Positions 1 through 6,630 of a stretch of DNA of 7,075 nt are shown here, one piece after another. Under the pieces are notes generated by a model. That model searched no databases. It was not told where the DNA came from and saw nothing but the letters and a program-made list of their open reading frames with translations. A program made the translations under genes and the position numbers. The stretch spans positions 1 through 7,075 of the forward strand of contig JAFDHR010000134.1 in the NCBI GenBank assembly GCA_019308645.1, written 5' to 3'. The first letter of the stretch is position 1, and every line of letters starts with the position of its first letter. Source of the stretch: Deltaproteobacteria bacterium. GTDB taxonomy: Bacteria; Desulfobacterota; DSM-4660; Desulfatiglandales; B25-G16.

Positions 1-1
1 C

Positions 2-2662
2 TTGGAAGAGATAAGCCTTACCATTAATGGGAAAACTATCAGTTGCCCTCAAGGGACGAGCATTTTAAATGCAGCCTTGGAAAATGGTATCAAAATTCCT
101 ACTCTCTGCCATCATCCCCATTTGGAACCGGTTGGCGCCTGCCGGCTCTGTATAGTGGAAGATGAAAAAAGTGGTCGAATTATGGCCTCATGTGTCACCC
201 CTGTATCTCCAAATATGGCGATACAGACAGACTCCCCTATTATTAAAAGGCACAGAAGAAATATTATCCGCCTGATGATGGCCAATCACCCTGAATCGTG
301 TATTGTATGTAGCCAGGGAAACAGATGCGAGTTGAGGCAGATTGCTGCTGAACTGGGCGTAGGCCAGATAGATCTATATCCTATGCCCTATTATACCGGT
401 CTGGAAGAGGCAAATCCTTTCATTATCAGAGACCTCAGTAAGTGTATCCTCTGCGGAAGGTGTATTCGTGCATGCAATGAATTGGTCGTGGTTGGCGCCA
501 TCGATTACAATCTCAGGGGATTCAAATCACGCCCAGCAACAGTGCATGAGATGCCTCTGGAGAAATCCAGTTGCACATTCTGCGGTACCTGTGTATCTCT
601 GTGCCCTACAGGTGCGCTCTCTATTAAGAATGCTCGATATGTGGGTTCTCCACAAAAAGAATCATCAACCATATGTGGGTTCTGCGGTGTGGGTTGCTCT
701 CTGGTGATGGGATCAGTTGATGGCCAGATTATTGAAGTAAATCCTTCACACCAAGAAAATACAGTTAATCTATCCACCCTTTGTGTACGAGGTCATTTTA
801 CCCATGACTTTTTAAATGTGTCTGAGAGATTGATCCGTCCATTAATTCGAACAGGTGAAAGGCTAACACCTGCCCCATGGAATGAGGCGCTTGAGGTTGT
901 TGCCAAAGGCCTTATTTCAATAAAGAAGAAGCATGGGCCTCAAAGCTTGGCATTTCTTGGTTCATCAAAATGCACTATTGAGGAAAATTACCTCTTTCAA
1001 AAGATAGCCCGTGTTGCTGTGGGAACAAATAACGTGGATAACGGCAGTTATGGCTCAGGCAGGACGATAATAAACCGAATAAATGAAAGACTTGATGGTG
1101 GTGGCCGAGTCAAACCATTAGCTGAGCTTGAGAAGGCCGAGATAATTTTCGTTATAGGGGCTGATCCCACTCAATCGGTACCTGTGTTTGGTTACTACCT
1201 CAAACGGGCCTCAAGGATAAAGGGAATTCCACTCATTGTGGCAGATCCGAGAAAAACAGAGTTAGTTCCTTTCTCTTCCCTCTGGCTGCCCCTTGCTCCC
1301 CACAGCGATTGCGCGATGATAAATGGCTTGGCAGCCTCTCTTTATAAGAGGAAGGCATATGATACTGATTTCATTGCCCGACTTACAGAGGACTTTGATG
1401 TTTATTGTTCAGGCCTCACTTCGATTGACCTTGAAATGGTATGTCAAGTCACTGGGCTTGATTCAGTACAAATTGAGAAAGCAGCGGATTTGATTGCAGG
1501 AAAAAAAATAGCCTTTGTGATCGGACACGGGATATTTCAGCAGAGAAACGGGATTGCAACTGTGGATGCCTTGCTCAATCTCGCACTGATGACAGGTAGT
1601 GTGGGTGGTGAGGGCAGAGGTATATATTTGCTTGCAAAGGAAAACAACGAGATAGGGTCAGGAGATATGGGTTCAGCGCCAGATTCCCTTCCCGGCCGCC
1701 AGCCTCTCAGCAATGATACAATACGTAACCAGTGGGAACAGAATTGGGAGGTTAAACTTTCACCGGATCCGGGACTCAATATAATTCGTATGATTGAGGA
1801 GATAGAGAATGGAAATCTTAAGGCCCTTTATATCATGGGTGAAAACCCTATTCTCAGTCTCCCACAGCCTGAGCGCATCAGAAATGCATTAAATAACCTG
1901 GAACTACTGGTAGTTCAGGACATCCTTGCTACGGAGACCACCCATATGGCAGGCGTTGTTTTGCCGGGAGCTGCCTTTAGTGAAAAGGGTGGAACATTCA
2001 CCAATATGGAGGGAAGAATCCAATCCTTTGAGCCTGTGGTTCCCCCACCAGGTGAGGCAAGACCCGACTGGGAGATCCTTAACTTATTATTCGATAAGAT
2101 GGATTATTCCAAGAGATATTTCTCTCTACAGGAAATAAGAGCAGAAATCAGTCAACTTGTACCGATGTACTCGGAATTGGAACGGAATAAGGAAAAATCC
2201 TGGATCAAGGAATCGAGCAATCTGAGGGTTTTTCATCCAAATGCAGAGGGAAAACCTATTTATTTTTCTCCTGTAAGCTCTCCGGAGGATGAGGGCTTCA
2301 AAGAAGATTATCCCTTTACAGCCATTTTGGGTTCCCTTCGATACCATCTTGGGAGTGGCACCAGGACTGGCCATTCAAATAGAGTTAAGAATTTTAGTAT
2401 ACAGGGAGAGGTGGAGATATCCCCTGTGGATAGTGCCAGAATAAATCTTAAAGAGGGAGATATGGTAAGGATATCTTCCCCTTACGGGTCTATATCCAGA
2501 GAGGTAACGATAAAGAAGGTTTTGAGACCAGGACTCGCGTTCATCCCAACAGGCTTTCATAATAATGATGCAATGCAGTTGATCAATCTGACCCAACTTG
2601 GTGAAGCTGACTCACCCGGCTGGAAGGAGTGCCCGGTAAAGGTTGAGAAACTTGAAACTTGA
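2..2662 (+). CDS. NuoG/formate-dehydrogenase-like Fe-S subunit lacking the catalytic Sec/Cys
   Basis: This 886-residue cytoplasmic subunit probably carries electrons within a NADH/NADP-linked complex. In order it shows a [2Fe-2S] ferredoxin domain (C36, C47, C50, C64), a NuoG-type His-Cys cluster site (H96, C100, C103, C109), two [4Fe-4S] sites (C148/151/154/158 and C191/194/197/201), the molybdopterin-family N-terminal [4Fe-4S] site (C225, C228, C232, C261), a long molybdopterin-oxidoreductase region (about 277-700) and a C-terminal molydopterin dinucleotide-binding domain (about 770-880). It looks like a formate dehydrogenase alpha subunit (for example DMGSAPDSLPG at 555-565), but the position of the metal-ligating Sec/Cys is Ser352, the next His is Gly353, and the active-site Arg aligns to Ala545. 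Formate oxidation is therefore unlikely. No signal peptide is seen. The start is taken as TTG at base 2, which leaves a normal ferredoxin N-terminus, but a start just outside the window cannot be excluded. The last codons and stop lie inside the 7-bp repeat array. Confidence 0.88.
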   Translation: MEEISLTINGKTISCPQGTSILNAALENGIKIPTLCHHPHLEPVGACRLCIVEDEKSGRIMASCVTPVSPNMAIQTDSPIIKRHRRNIIRLMMANHPESCIVCSQGNRCELRQIAAELGVGQIDLYPMPYYTGLEEANPFIIRDLSKCILCGRCIRACNELVVVGAIDYNLRGFKSRPATVHEMPLEKSSCTFCGTCVSLCPTGALSIKNARYVGSPQKESSTICGFCGVGCSLVMGSVDGQIIEVNPSHQENTVNLSTLCVRGHFTHDFLNVSERLIRPLIRTGERLTPAPWNEALEVVAKGLISIKKKHGPQSLAFLGSSKCTIEENYLFQKIARVAVGTNNVDNGSYGSGRTIINRINERLDGGGRVKPLAELEKAEIIFVIGADPTQSVPVFGYYLKRASRIKGIPLIVADPRKTELVPFSSLWLPLAPHSDCAMINGLAASLYKRKAYDTDFIARLTEDFDVYCSGLTSIDLEMVCQVTGLDSVQIEKAADLIAGKKIAFVIGHGIFQQRNGIATVDALLNLALMTGSVGGEGRGIYLLAKENNEIGSGDMGSAPDSLPGRQPLSNDTIRNQWEQNWEVKLSPDPGLNIIRMIEEIENGNLKALYIMGENPILSLPQPERIRNALNNLELLVVQDILATETTHMAGVVLPGAAFSEKGGTFTNMEGRIQSFEPVVPPPGEARPDWEILNLLFDKMDYSKRYFSLQEIRAEISQLVPMYSELERNKEKSWIKESSNLRVFHPNAEGKPIYFSPVSSPEDEGFKEDYPFTAILGSLRYHLGSGTRTGHSNRVKNFSIQGEVEISPVDSARINLKEGDMVRISSPYGSISREVTIKKVLRPGLAFIPTGFHNNDAMQLINLTQLGEADSPGWKECPVKVEKLET

Positions 2663-2721
2663 AACTGGATACTTGATGCTCGATGTACTTAATATCCAGT
2701 AACCAGTATCCAGTATCAAAT
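2650..2721. repeat. Head-to-head array of 7-bp repeats with hairpin potential
   Basis: Five heptamers follow without gaps from 2650: ACTTGAA, ACTTGAA, ACTGGAT, ACTTGAT, GCTCGAT (to 2684). After a 9-base spacer, four heptamers of the same family run in the opposite orientation from 2694: ATCCAGT, AACCAGT, ATCCAGT, ATCAAAT (to 2721). The arms pair: 2659-2673 is complementary to 2705-2719 with one mismatch in 15, leaving a 31-base loop that has further partial pairing. The array begins inside the last codons of the upstream gene, and the stop TGA (2660-2662) is part of the second unit. Similar short-period intergenic repeats, whose translation reads like SSFKFQVSS, are familiar in several anaerobic and environmental bacterial genomes; that comparison is from memory. 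The hairpin could affect mRNA stability or transcription between genes 1 and 2, but no U-tract follows it, so it is not called a terminator. Confidence 0.8.
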
Positions 2722-2772
2722 ACGGAATTCGCTAAAAAATGTTCCGCCAGAAAAAACAGAATTTTTGCAACG

Positions 2773-2777
2773 AAGGG
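2773..2777 (+). promoter_or_regulatory. Ribosome binding site of the nuoE-like gene
   Basis: AAGGG lies 7 bases before the ATG at 2785. This decides the start. The same frame is open further upstream to 2683, but those extra 34 codons run through the 7-bp repeat array and have no family counterpart. Confidence 0.65.
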
Positions 2778-2784
2778 TCTAATC

Positions 2785-3270
2785 ATGGAGCCACAAGAAA
2801 TAGACTGGCGTAAATTCGAGGCCATTATAGATAAACACAGGGTTAGGACATGGGCCTTGATCCCTCTATTACAAGATATCCAGGAGACATTTGGTTACAT
2901 ACCAGAGGAATCCATTGAGACCATTGCAGAGGCCCTGAATCTTTTTGCGAGTCAGGTACAAGGGGCGATCTCCTTTTACGCTGGGTTTTCCCTGAAGCCT
3001 AAGGGTAAATATGTGCTTAAGGTGTGTCGTGGCACGGCCTGTCACGTCAGAGGGAGTCGAAGTATTCTGAGGTTTATTAAAAAGGAGCTGGACCTGAATG
3101 AAGGGGAAACCAGCCCTGATTATCAATTTACTCTTGAGACTGCGGCTTGTCTTGGGGCCTGCGCCCTTGCTCCTACCATGATGGTGAACAGAACCTATTT
3201 TGGAAAACTAACACCGCCAAAAGTAACCAACATACTTGCCGAGTTTGGCAAGGAAAAAGGAAGAGACTAA
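2785..3270 (+). CDS. NuoE-like [2Fe-2S] thioredoxin-fold subunit
   Basis: This 161-residue protein matches the usual length of NuoE/HndA/HydC-type subunits of NADH-linked complexes. Residues about 1-70 form the helical N-terminal part, with the typical LLQDIQETFGYIP stretch at 28-40. Residues about 75-155 form the thioredoxin-like [2Fe-2S] domain with all four ligands: C81 and C86 (CRGTAC) and C122 and C126 (CLGAC). In this family the cluster sits next to the NuoF FMN and either stores or passes an electron; in bifurcating hydrogenases it belongs to the flavin module. The gene lies 122 bases after gene 1 and 53 bases before the NuoF-GltD gene, which fits one transcript and one complex. The start at 2785 was chosen for its Shine-Dalgarno sequence and normal N-terminus. 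An upstream in-frame ATG at 2683 would add 34 unlikely residues. Confidence 0.93.
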   Translation: MEPQEIDWRKFEAIIDKHRVRTWALIPLLQDIQETFGYIPEESIETIAEALNLFASQVQGAISFYAGFSLKPKGKYVLKVCRGTACHVRGSRSILRFIKKELDLNEGETSPDYQFTLETAACLGACALAPTMMVNRTYFGKLTPPKVTNILAEFGKEKGRD

Positions 3271-3310
3271 GAGTCATAGAAAGAATGTTATCTAATTAGA
3301 AAGAGAATTT

Positions 3311-3314
3311 GAGG
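3311..3314 (+). promoter_or_regulatory. Ribosome binding site of the nuoF-gltD fusion gene
   Basis: GAGG lies 9 bases before ATG 3324 and supports that start. An in-frame TTG at 3309, preceded by a purine-rich AAAGAG, is the alternative and would add five residues. Confidence 0.5.
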
Positions 3315-3323
3315 ATATTGAGG

Positions 3324-6300
3324 ATGGATATAATTAACACCCTATCAGATTTGGAGGACCTTCGGCAAACCATCCTGAGTAAACGGGATCCTAACAAAAC
3401 TGTCGTTAAAATATGCTGTAGCACAGGATGCCGTGCTGGGGGTGCTCTCAAAATTCTTGAGGGCTGCAAGCAGAAAATCGCCGACCGCGGTTTAGAAGAC
3501 GAAATCGAGGTCAAGAAAACCGGCTGTCGGGGCTTCTGTGAAAATGGACCGGTCATGGCTATTGAGCCTGCGGATATCTTCTATAACAAGGTCGACCCAA
3601 ATGACGTACCAGACATTGTGTTTGAAACACTTGTCCATGGCAGACCTGTTGACCGACTTTTGTATACCGATCCTGAAACTAAGAACAAGATTATGCGAGA
3701 AAAGGATATACCCTTTTTCGGCAAGCAGGTCAGAAGGGTACTGGCAAATTGCGGGAAAATCGATCCCACCAATATTGAGGATTACATTGCCGCTGGAGGA
3801 TATCAGGCCATTGGCAAAGTACTCTCTAAAATGACGCCGGAACAGGTGATCGATGAAGTAACAGTGGCCAAACTGAGAGGCAGGGGTGGTGCCGGTTTTC
3901 CTACAGGAGTGAAATGGAAATTCGCCCGTCAGGCAGAAGGACAACCTAAATATATCATCTGCAATGGAGATGAGGGAGATCCCGGTGCATTTATGGACCG
4001 TACGGTTCTGGAAGGCGATCCGCATGCAGTGCTTGAGGGGATGCTTATCGGCGCTTATGCCATTGGAGCAGAATATGGCTACATTTACGTGCGAGAAGAA
4101 TATCCCATTGCTGTAGAACACCTGACTATTGCTTTAGAACAGATGAAAGAGCTGGGGCTTTTGGGGGAGAATATCCTTGAAACCGGTTTTAATTTTGATG
4201 TTTCTATCAAGATGGGTGCAGGGGCCTTTGTATGTGGCGAAGAAACTGCCCTCATGGCCTCTGTTGAGGGAAAAAGGGGAATGCCGAGGGCCCGGCCACC
4301 GTTTCCTGCTCAAGCGGGACTTGATGGAAAACCCACCAATATCAATAATGTAGAGACCTGGGCCAACATCCCATTGATCATTAAAAACGGCGTGGAATGG
4401 TATACCCAGATGGGCACGGAAAAGAGTAAAGGGACTAAAATCTTCTCCTTGGTTGGGAAGGTAAATAATACAGGCCTGGTGGAGATCCCTATTGGTGTAA
4501 CCATCAAAGAGGTAGTTTTTGATATTGGCGGTGGCATCCCCAAGGGAGGGAAGTTCAAGGCAGTCCAGATGGGAGGACCATCGGGCGGCTGTGTACCCAC
4601 TCAATATCTGAATCTTCCCATTGATTATGACACTCTTCAGCGTATAGGGTCCATCATGGGCTCAGGTGGCATGGTAGTTATGGATGAAAATAACTGTATG
4701 GTAGAAATCGCTCGCTTTTTCTTGAGTTTTACCCAGTCGGAATCCTGCGGAAAATGCGCTCCCTGTCGGCTGGGGACCACCCAGTTGTTGGAGATTTTAA
4801 CACGGATTACACAGGGAAGAGGCAGGATTGAGGATATTCAGACAATCAGGGACCTTGGGGAAACCATAATAGCCTCATCCCTCTGCGGTCTTGGGCAGAC
4901 TGCTCCCAAGCCCGCTCTCTCCACCCTCAAATATTTCTTAAAGGAATATGAGGACCATATACTGGAACATCGATGTGCCGGGGCCACATGTGATGCAATG
5001 GTCATCTCCGCCTGCCAACATGCATGTCCGGCAGGGATTGATGTTCCCAATTATGTGGCTGCTATTGCAGCTGATAAATATGAAAAATCAGTAGAAATTA
5101 TCAGGGAGAGAAATCCCTTTCCCGCTGTATGTGGTCGGATCTGTATCCATCCCTGTGAATTAAAATGTCGGCGAGGTGAATTGGATGAACCGGTTGCGAT
5201 CCGCTCTCTCAAGCGATTTGCCTCAGACTGGTATTTTGATCATATAGGTAAGCCAAAAGAGCCGTTTCCGGTAACAAAAACCCAGAAGGTAGCTGTGGTG
5301 GGTGCAGGGCCAGCCGGATTGACCTGTGCCTACTTTCTGGCGAAAATGGGATACAAGGTGACTGTATTTGAGTCGCAATCCGTGGCTGGAGGGATGCTGG
5401 GAATTGCGATTCCGGAATTCCGTCTCCCCCGCAAGGTGATTCAAGAGGAGGTCGCCTACATCGAAAGTTGTGGCGTAGAGATCAGGTATAACTCACCCAT
5501 TGATGCCCAACATACCGTAAATGACCTTTTAGAAGAGGGGTATCACTCCGTATTTATTGGCGCAGGAGCCCAGGCCAGCAAGAGGATCAACATTCCTGGC
5601 GAAGAAGAAGGCTTAGTCGGTCTTCATTACGGCCTTCAATTTTTAACAGACATCAGGAGCGGCAAGGAGATACAGCTAAAAGGAAAGGTAGTGGTGTTGG
5701 GAGGAGGTAATGTTGCTATTGATGTGGCCAGAACCGCCCTCAGGGTGGGCGCCCAGGACGTTCAAATATTCTATCGGAGGACAAAGGAGGAAATGCCTGC
5801 ATGGGAGAAAGACATTGAGGAGGCCATTGAGGAGGGAATCGTCATCAATCCTTTATGGGCTCCCAAGCAGATTATACATCACGGTGGTACAATCACAGGC
5901 ATTGAGTTTATGCGCAGTATGACGGTTTTTGATGAAGAGGGGCATTCTTCTCTGAGTGTTAACGAGGAAGTGACCCAAATGGTGGAGGCCGAGACTATTA
6001 CTATTTCCATCGGCCAGGCACCTGACATCTCTTTTCTCTCTAAAGACAGCCAGCTTGAAAGGGCCCTGTGGGGCAGTCTCGTGGTAGACGAAAACACTCT
6101 ATCTACCAATATACCTGGTGTTTTTGCAGGGGGAGATTTTACCACAGGCCCCAGTATTGTCATAAATGCAATCGCCTCAGGCAGAAGGGCGGCACTCGCA
6201 ATAGACAAATACCTTAAAGGAGAAAAAGGAAGGGTAGAGATTGTGGATGAAAAGACTGCAATGAAGGAGGATATTGGTCTGGCCCTGGATGAGGAAACCA

Positions 6301-6446
6301 CCGAAGAAAAACCGAGGATCAAGATCCAGCTTGAGAAGCCAGAAGAGAGGGTACGGGACTTTAGAGAGGTAGAGAAAGGATTCTCTAAGGAGGAGGCCCA
6401 CCGGGAAGCCATGAGATGCCTCAGGTGTGACTTAGAGGAAAAATAG
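3324..6446 (+). CDS. NuoF-like NADH/FMN subunit fused to a GltD/NfnB-like FAD/NADPH module
   Basis: This 1040-residue protein combines two enzymes (numbering from ATG 3324). Residues 1-110 are a thioredoxin-like [2Fe-2S] domain (C31, C36, C68, C72). Residues about 130-535 are a complete NuoF core: GRGGAGFPTG at 186-195 and NGDEGDPG at 214-221 for FMN/NADH, GAGAFVCGEETAL at 298-310, GGPSGGCVP at 417-425, and the [4Fe-4S] ligands C475, C478, C481 and C521. At about 550 the chain changes to a GltD-type module: an N-terminal Fe-S domain (C564, C568, C603, C607, C611, C615), an FAD fold with GAGPAG at 660-665, a second dinucleotide fold with GGGNVA at 793-798 followed by YRR at 817-819 (typical of NADPH sites), and the closing FAD motif GVFAGGDF at 932-939. 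A charged tail ends in RCLRC. The fusion resembles the Sporomusa-type Nfn (Stn) transhydrogenase. The protein is probably cytoplasmic and can handle both NAD(H) and NADP(H). The direction of electron flow is inferred. Confidence 0.93.
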   Translation: MDIINTLSDLEDLRQTILSKRDPNKTVVKICCSTGCRAGGALKILEGCKQKIADRGLEDEIEVKKTGCRGFCENGPVMAIEPADIFYNKVDPNDVPDIVFETLVHGRPVDRLLYTDPETKNKIMREKDIPFFGKQVRRVLANCGKIDPTNIEDYIAAGGYQAIGKVLSKMTPEQVIDEVTVAKLRGRGGAGFPTGVKWKFARQAEGQPKYIICNGDEGDPGAFMDRTVLEGDPHAVLEGMLIGAYAIGAEYGYIYVREEYPIAVEHLTIALEQMKELGLLGENILETGFNFDVSIKMGAGAFVCGEETALMASVEGKRGMPRARPPFPAQAGLDGKPTNINNVETWANIPLIIKNGVEWYTQMGTEKSKGTKIFSLVGKVNNTGLVEIPIGVTIKEVVFDIGGGIPKGGKFKAVQMGGPSGGCVPTQYLNLPIDYDTLQRIGSIMGSGGMVVMDENNCMVEIARFFLSFTQSESCGKCAPCRLGTTQLLEILTRITQGRGRIEDIQTIRDLGETIIASSLCGLGQTAPKPALSTLKYFLKEYEDHILEHRCAGATCDAMVISACQHACPAGIDVPNYVAAIAADKYEKSVEIIRERNPFPAVCGRICIHPCELKCRRGELDEPVAIRSLKRFASDWYFDHIGKPKEPFPVTKTQKVAVVGAGPAGLTCAYFLAKMGYKVTVFESQSVAGGMLGIAIPEFRLPRKVIQEEVAYIESCGVEIRYNSPIDAQHTVNDLLEEGYHSVFIGAGAQASKRINIPGEEEGLVGLHYGLQFLTDIRSGKEIQLKGKVVVLGGGNVAIDVARTALRVGAQDVQIFYRRTKEEMPAWEKDIEEAIEEGIVINPLWAPKQIIHHGGTITGIEFMRSMTVFDEEGHSSLSVNEEVTQMVEAETITISIGQAPDISFLSKDSQLERALWGSLVVDENTLSTNIPGVFAGGDFTTGPSIVINAIASGRRAALAIDKYLKGEKGRVEIVDEKTAMKEDIGLALDEETTEEKPRIKIQLEKPEERVRDFREVEKGFSKEEAHREAMRCLRCDLEEK

Positions 6447-6630
6447 AAAACCAGAGGAAGAGATTGACCGCCTTCTCAATGGGCTGGGAAGGATTTTCAT
6501 CATCGGGTGCGGTACATGCACCACCCTGACTCGGACAGGAGGGGAGCCTGAGGTGAGGGTCATGAAAGAAAGATTATCCGGTCAAGGAAAGCTGGTTCCG
6601 GTCAAGGAAAGCTGGTTACTGGAACAATGA
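6436..6630 (+). pseudogene. metV: metV 5' fragment: start-less and frameshifted N-terminal part of the methylene-THF reductase partner subunit
   Basis: In this frame the sequence from about 6445 reads RKPEEEIDRLLNGLGRIFII and continues into GCGTC and RTGG, the typical beginning of MetV. The frame opens at 6436, after an in-frame stop at 6433-6435. It contains no ATG, GTG or TTG until GTG 6553 and ATG 6562, both of which lie past the conserved GCGTC motif. The fragment overlaps the stop of the NuoF-GltD gene (6444-6446) and ends at TGA 6628-6630, because a 20-bp duplication has shifted the frame. Without the duplication it would read on through LSGQGKLVTGTMILPVACDN into the 3' fragment, as a normal MetV does. 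MetV pairs with the flavoprotein MetF in the Wood-Ljungdahl pathway. Assembly error is the main alternative to real gene decay. Confidence 0.7.
6578..6617 (+). repeat. Perfect 20-bp tandem duplication inside metV
   Basis: CCGGTCAAGGAAAGCTGGTT occurs at 6578-6597 and again, base for base, at 6598-6617. The preceding T (6577) also matches, so the 20-base period covers 41 bases. Twenty is not a multiple of three, so the second copy shifts the metV frame. Removing either copy rejoins the two metV halves exactly. Confidence 0.95.

Noticed and set aside
2..2662. Annotation as a working formate dehydrogenase, possibly a selenoprotein
   Set aside because: The metal-ligand position is Ser352 with Gly353 after it and the catalytic Arg is missing; there is no in-frame TGA in the reading frame that could encode Sec.
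2650..2721. CRISPR array or rho-independent terminator
   Set aside because: The units are 7 bp and contiguous without spacers, and the hairpin is AT-rich with no run of T downstream.
2723..2746. CGGAA/TTCCG inverted repeat as a terminator or operator
   Set aside because: The stem is only 5 bp with a 14-base AT-rich loop and no T-tract after it, so it is expected by chance.
2583..2825. Reverse-strand open frame of 80 codons
   Set aside because: Its SSFKFQVS segment is the translation of the 7-bp repeats, and the rest is antisense to the nuoG-like 3' end and the nuoE 5' end.
3492..4121. Reverse-strand open frame of 209 codons
   Set aside because: It lies wholly antisense to the well-conserved NuoF core and resembles no family I recognise.
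5879..6412. Reverse-strand open frame of 177 codons
   Set aside because: It is antisense to the GltD-like half and is serine-rich low-complexity translation without a recognisable motif.
2..6446. Respiratory complex I (nuoEFG)
   Set aside because: No membrane or quinone-module genes are present, the large subunit is closer to formate dehydrogenases than to true NuoG, and the NuoF part carries an N-terminal thioredoxin-like domain and a C-terminal GltD fusion, as in soluble bifurcating enzymes.
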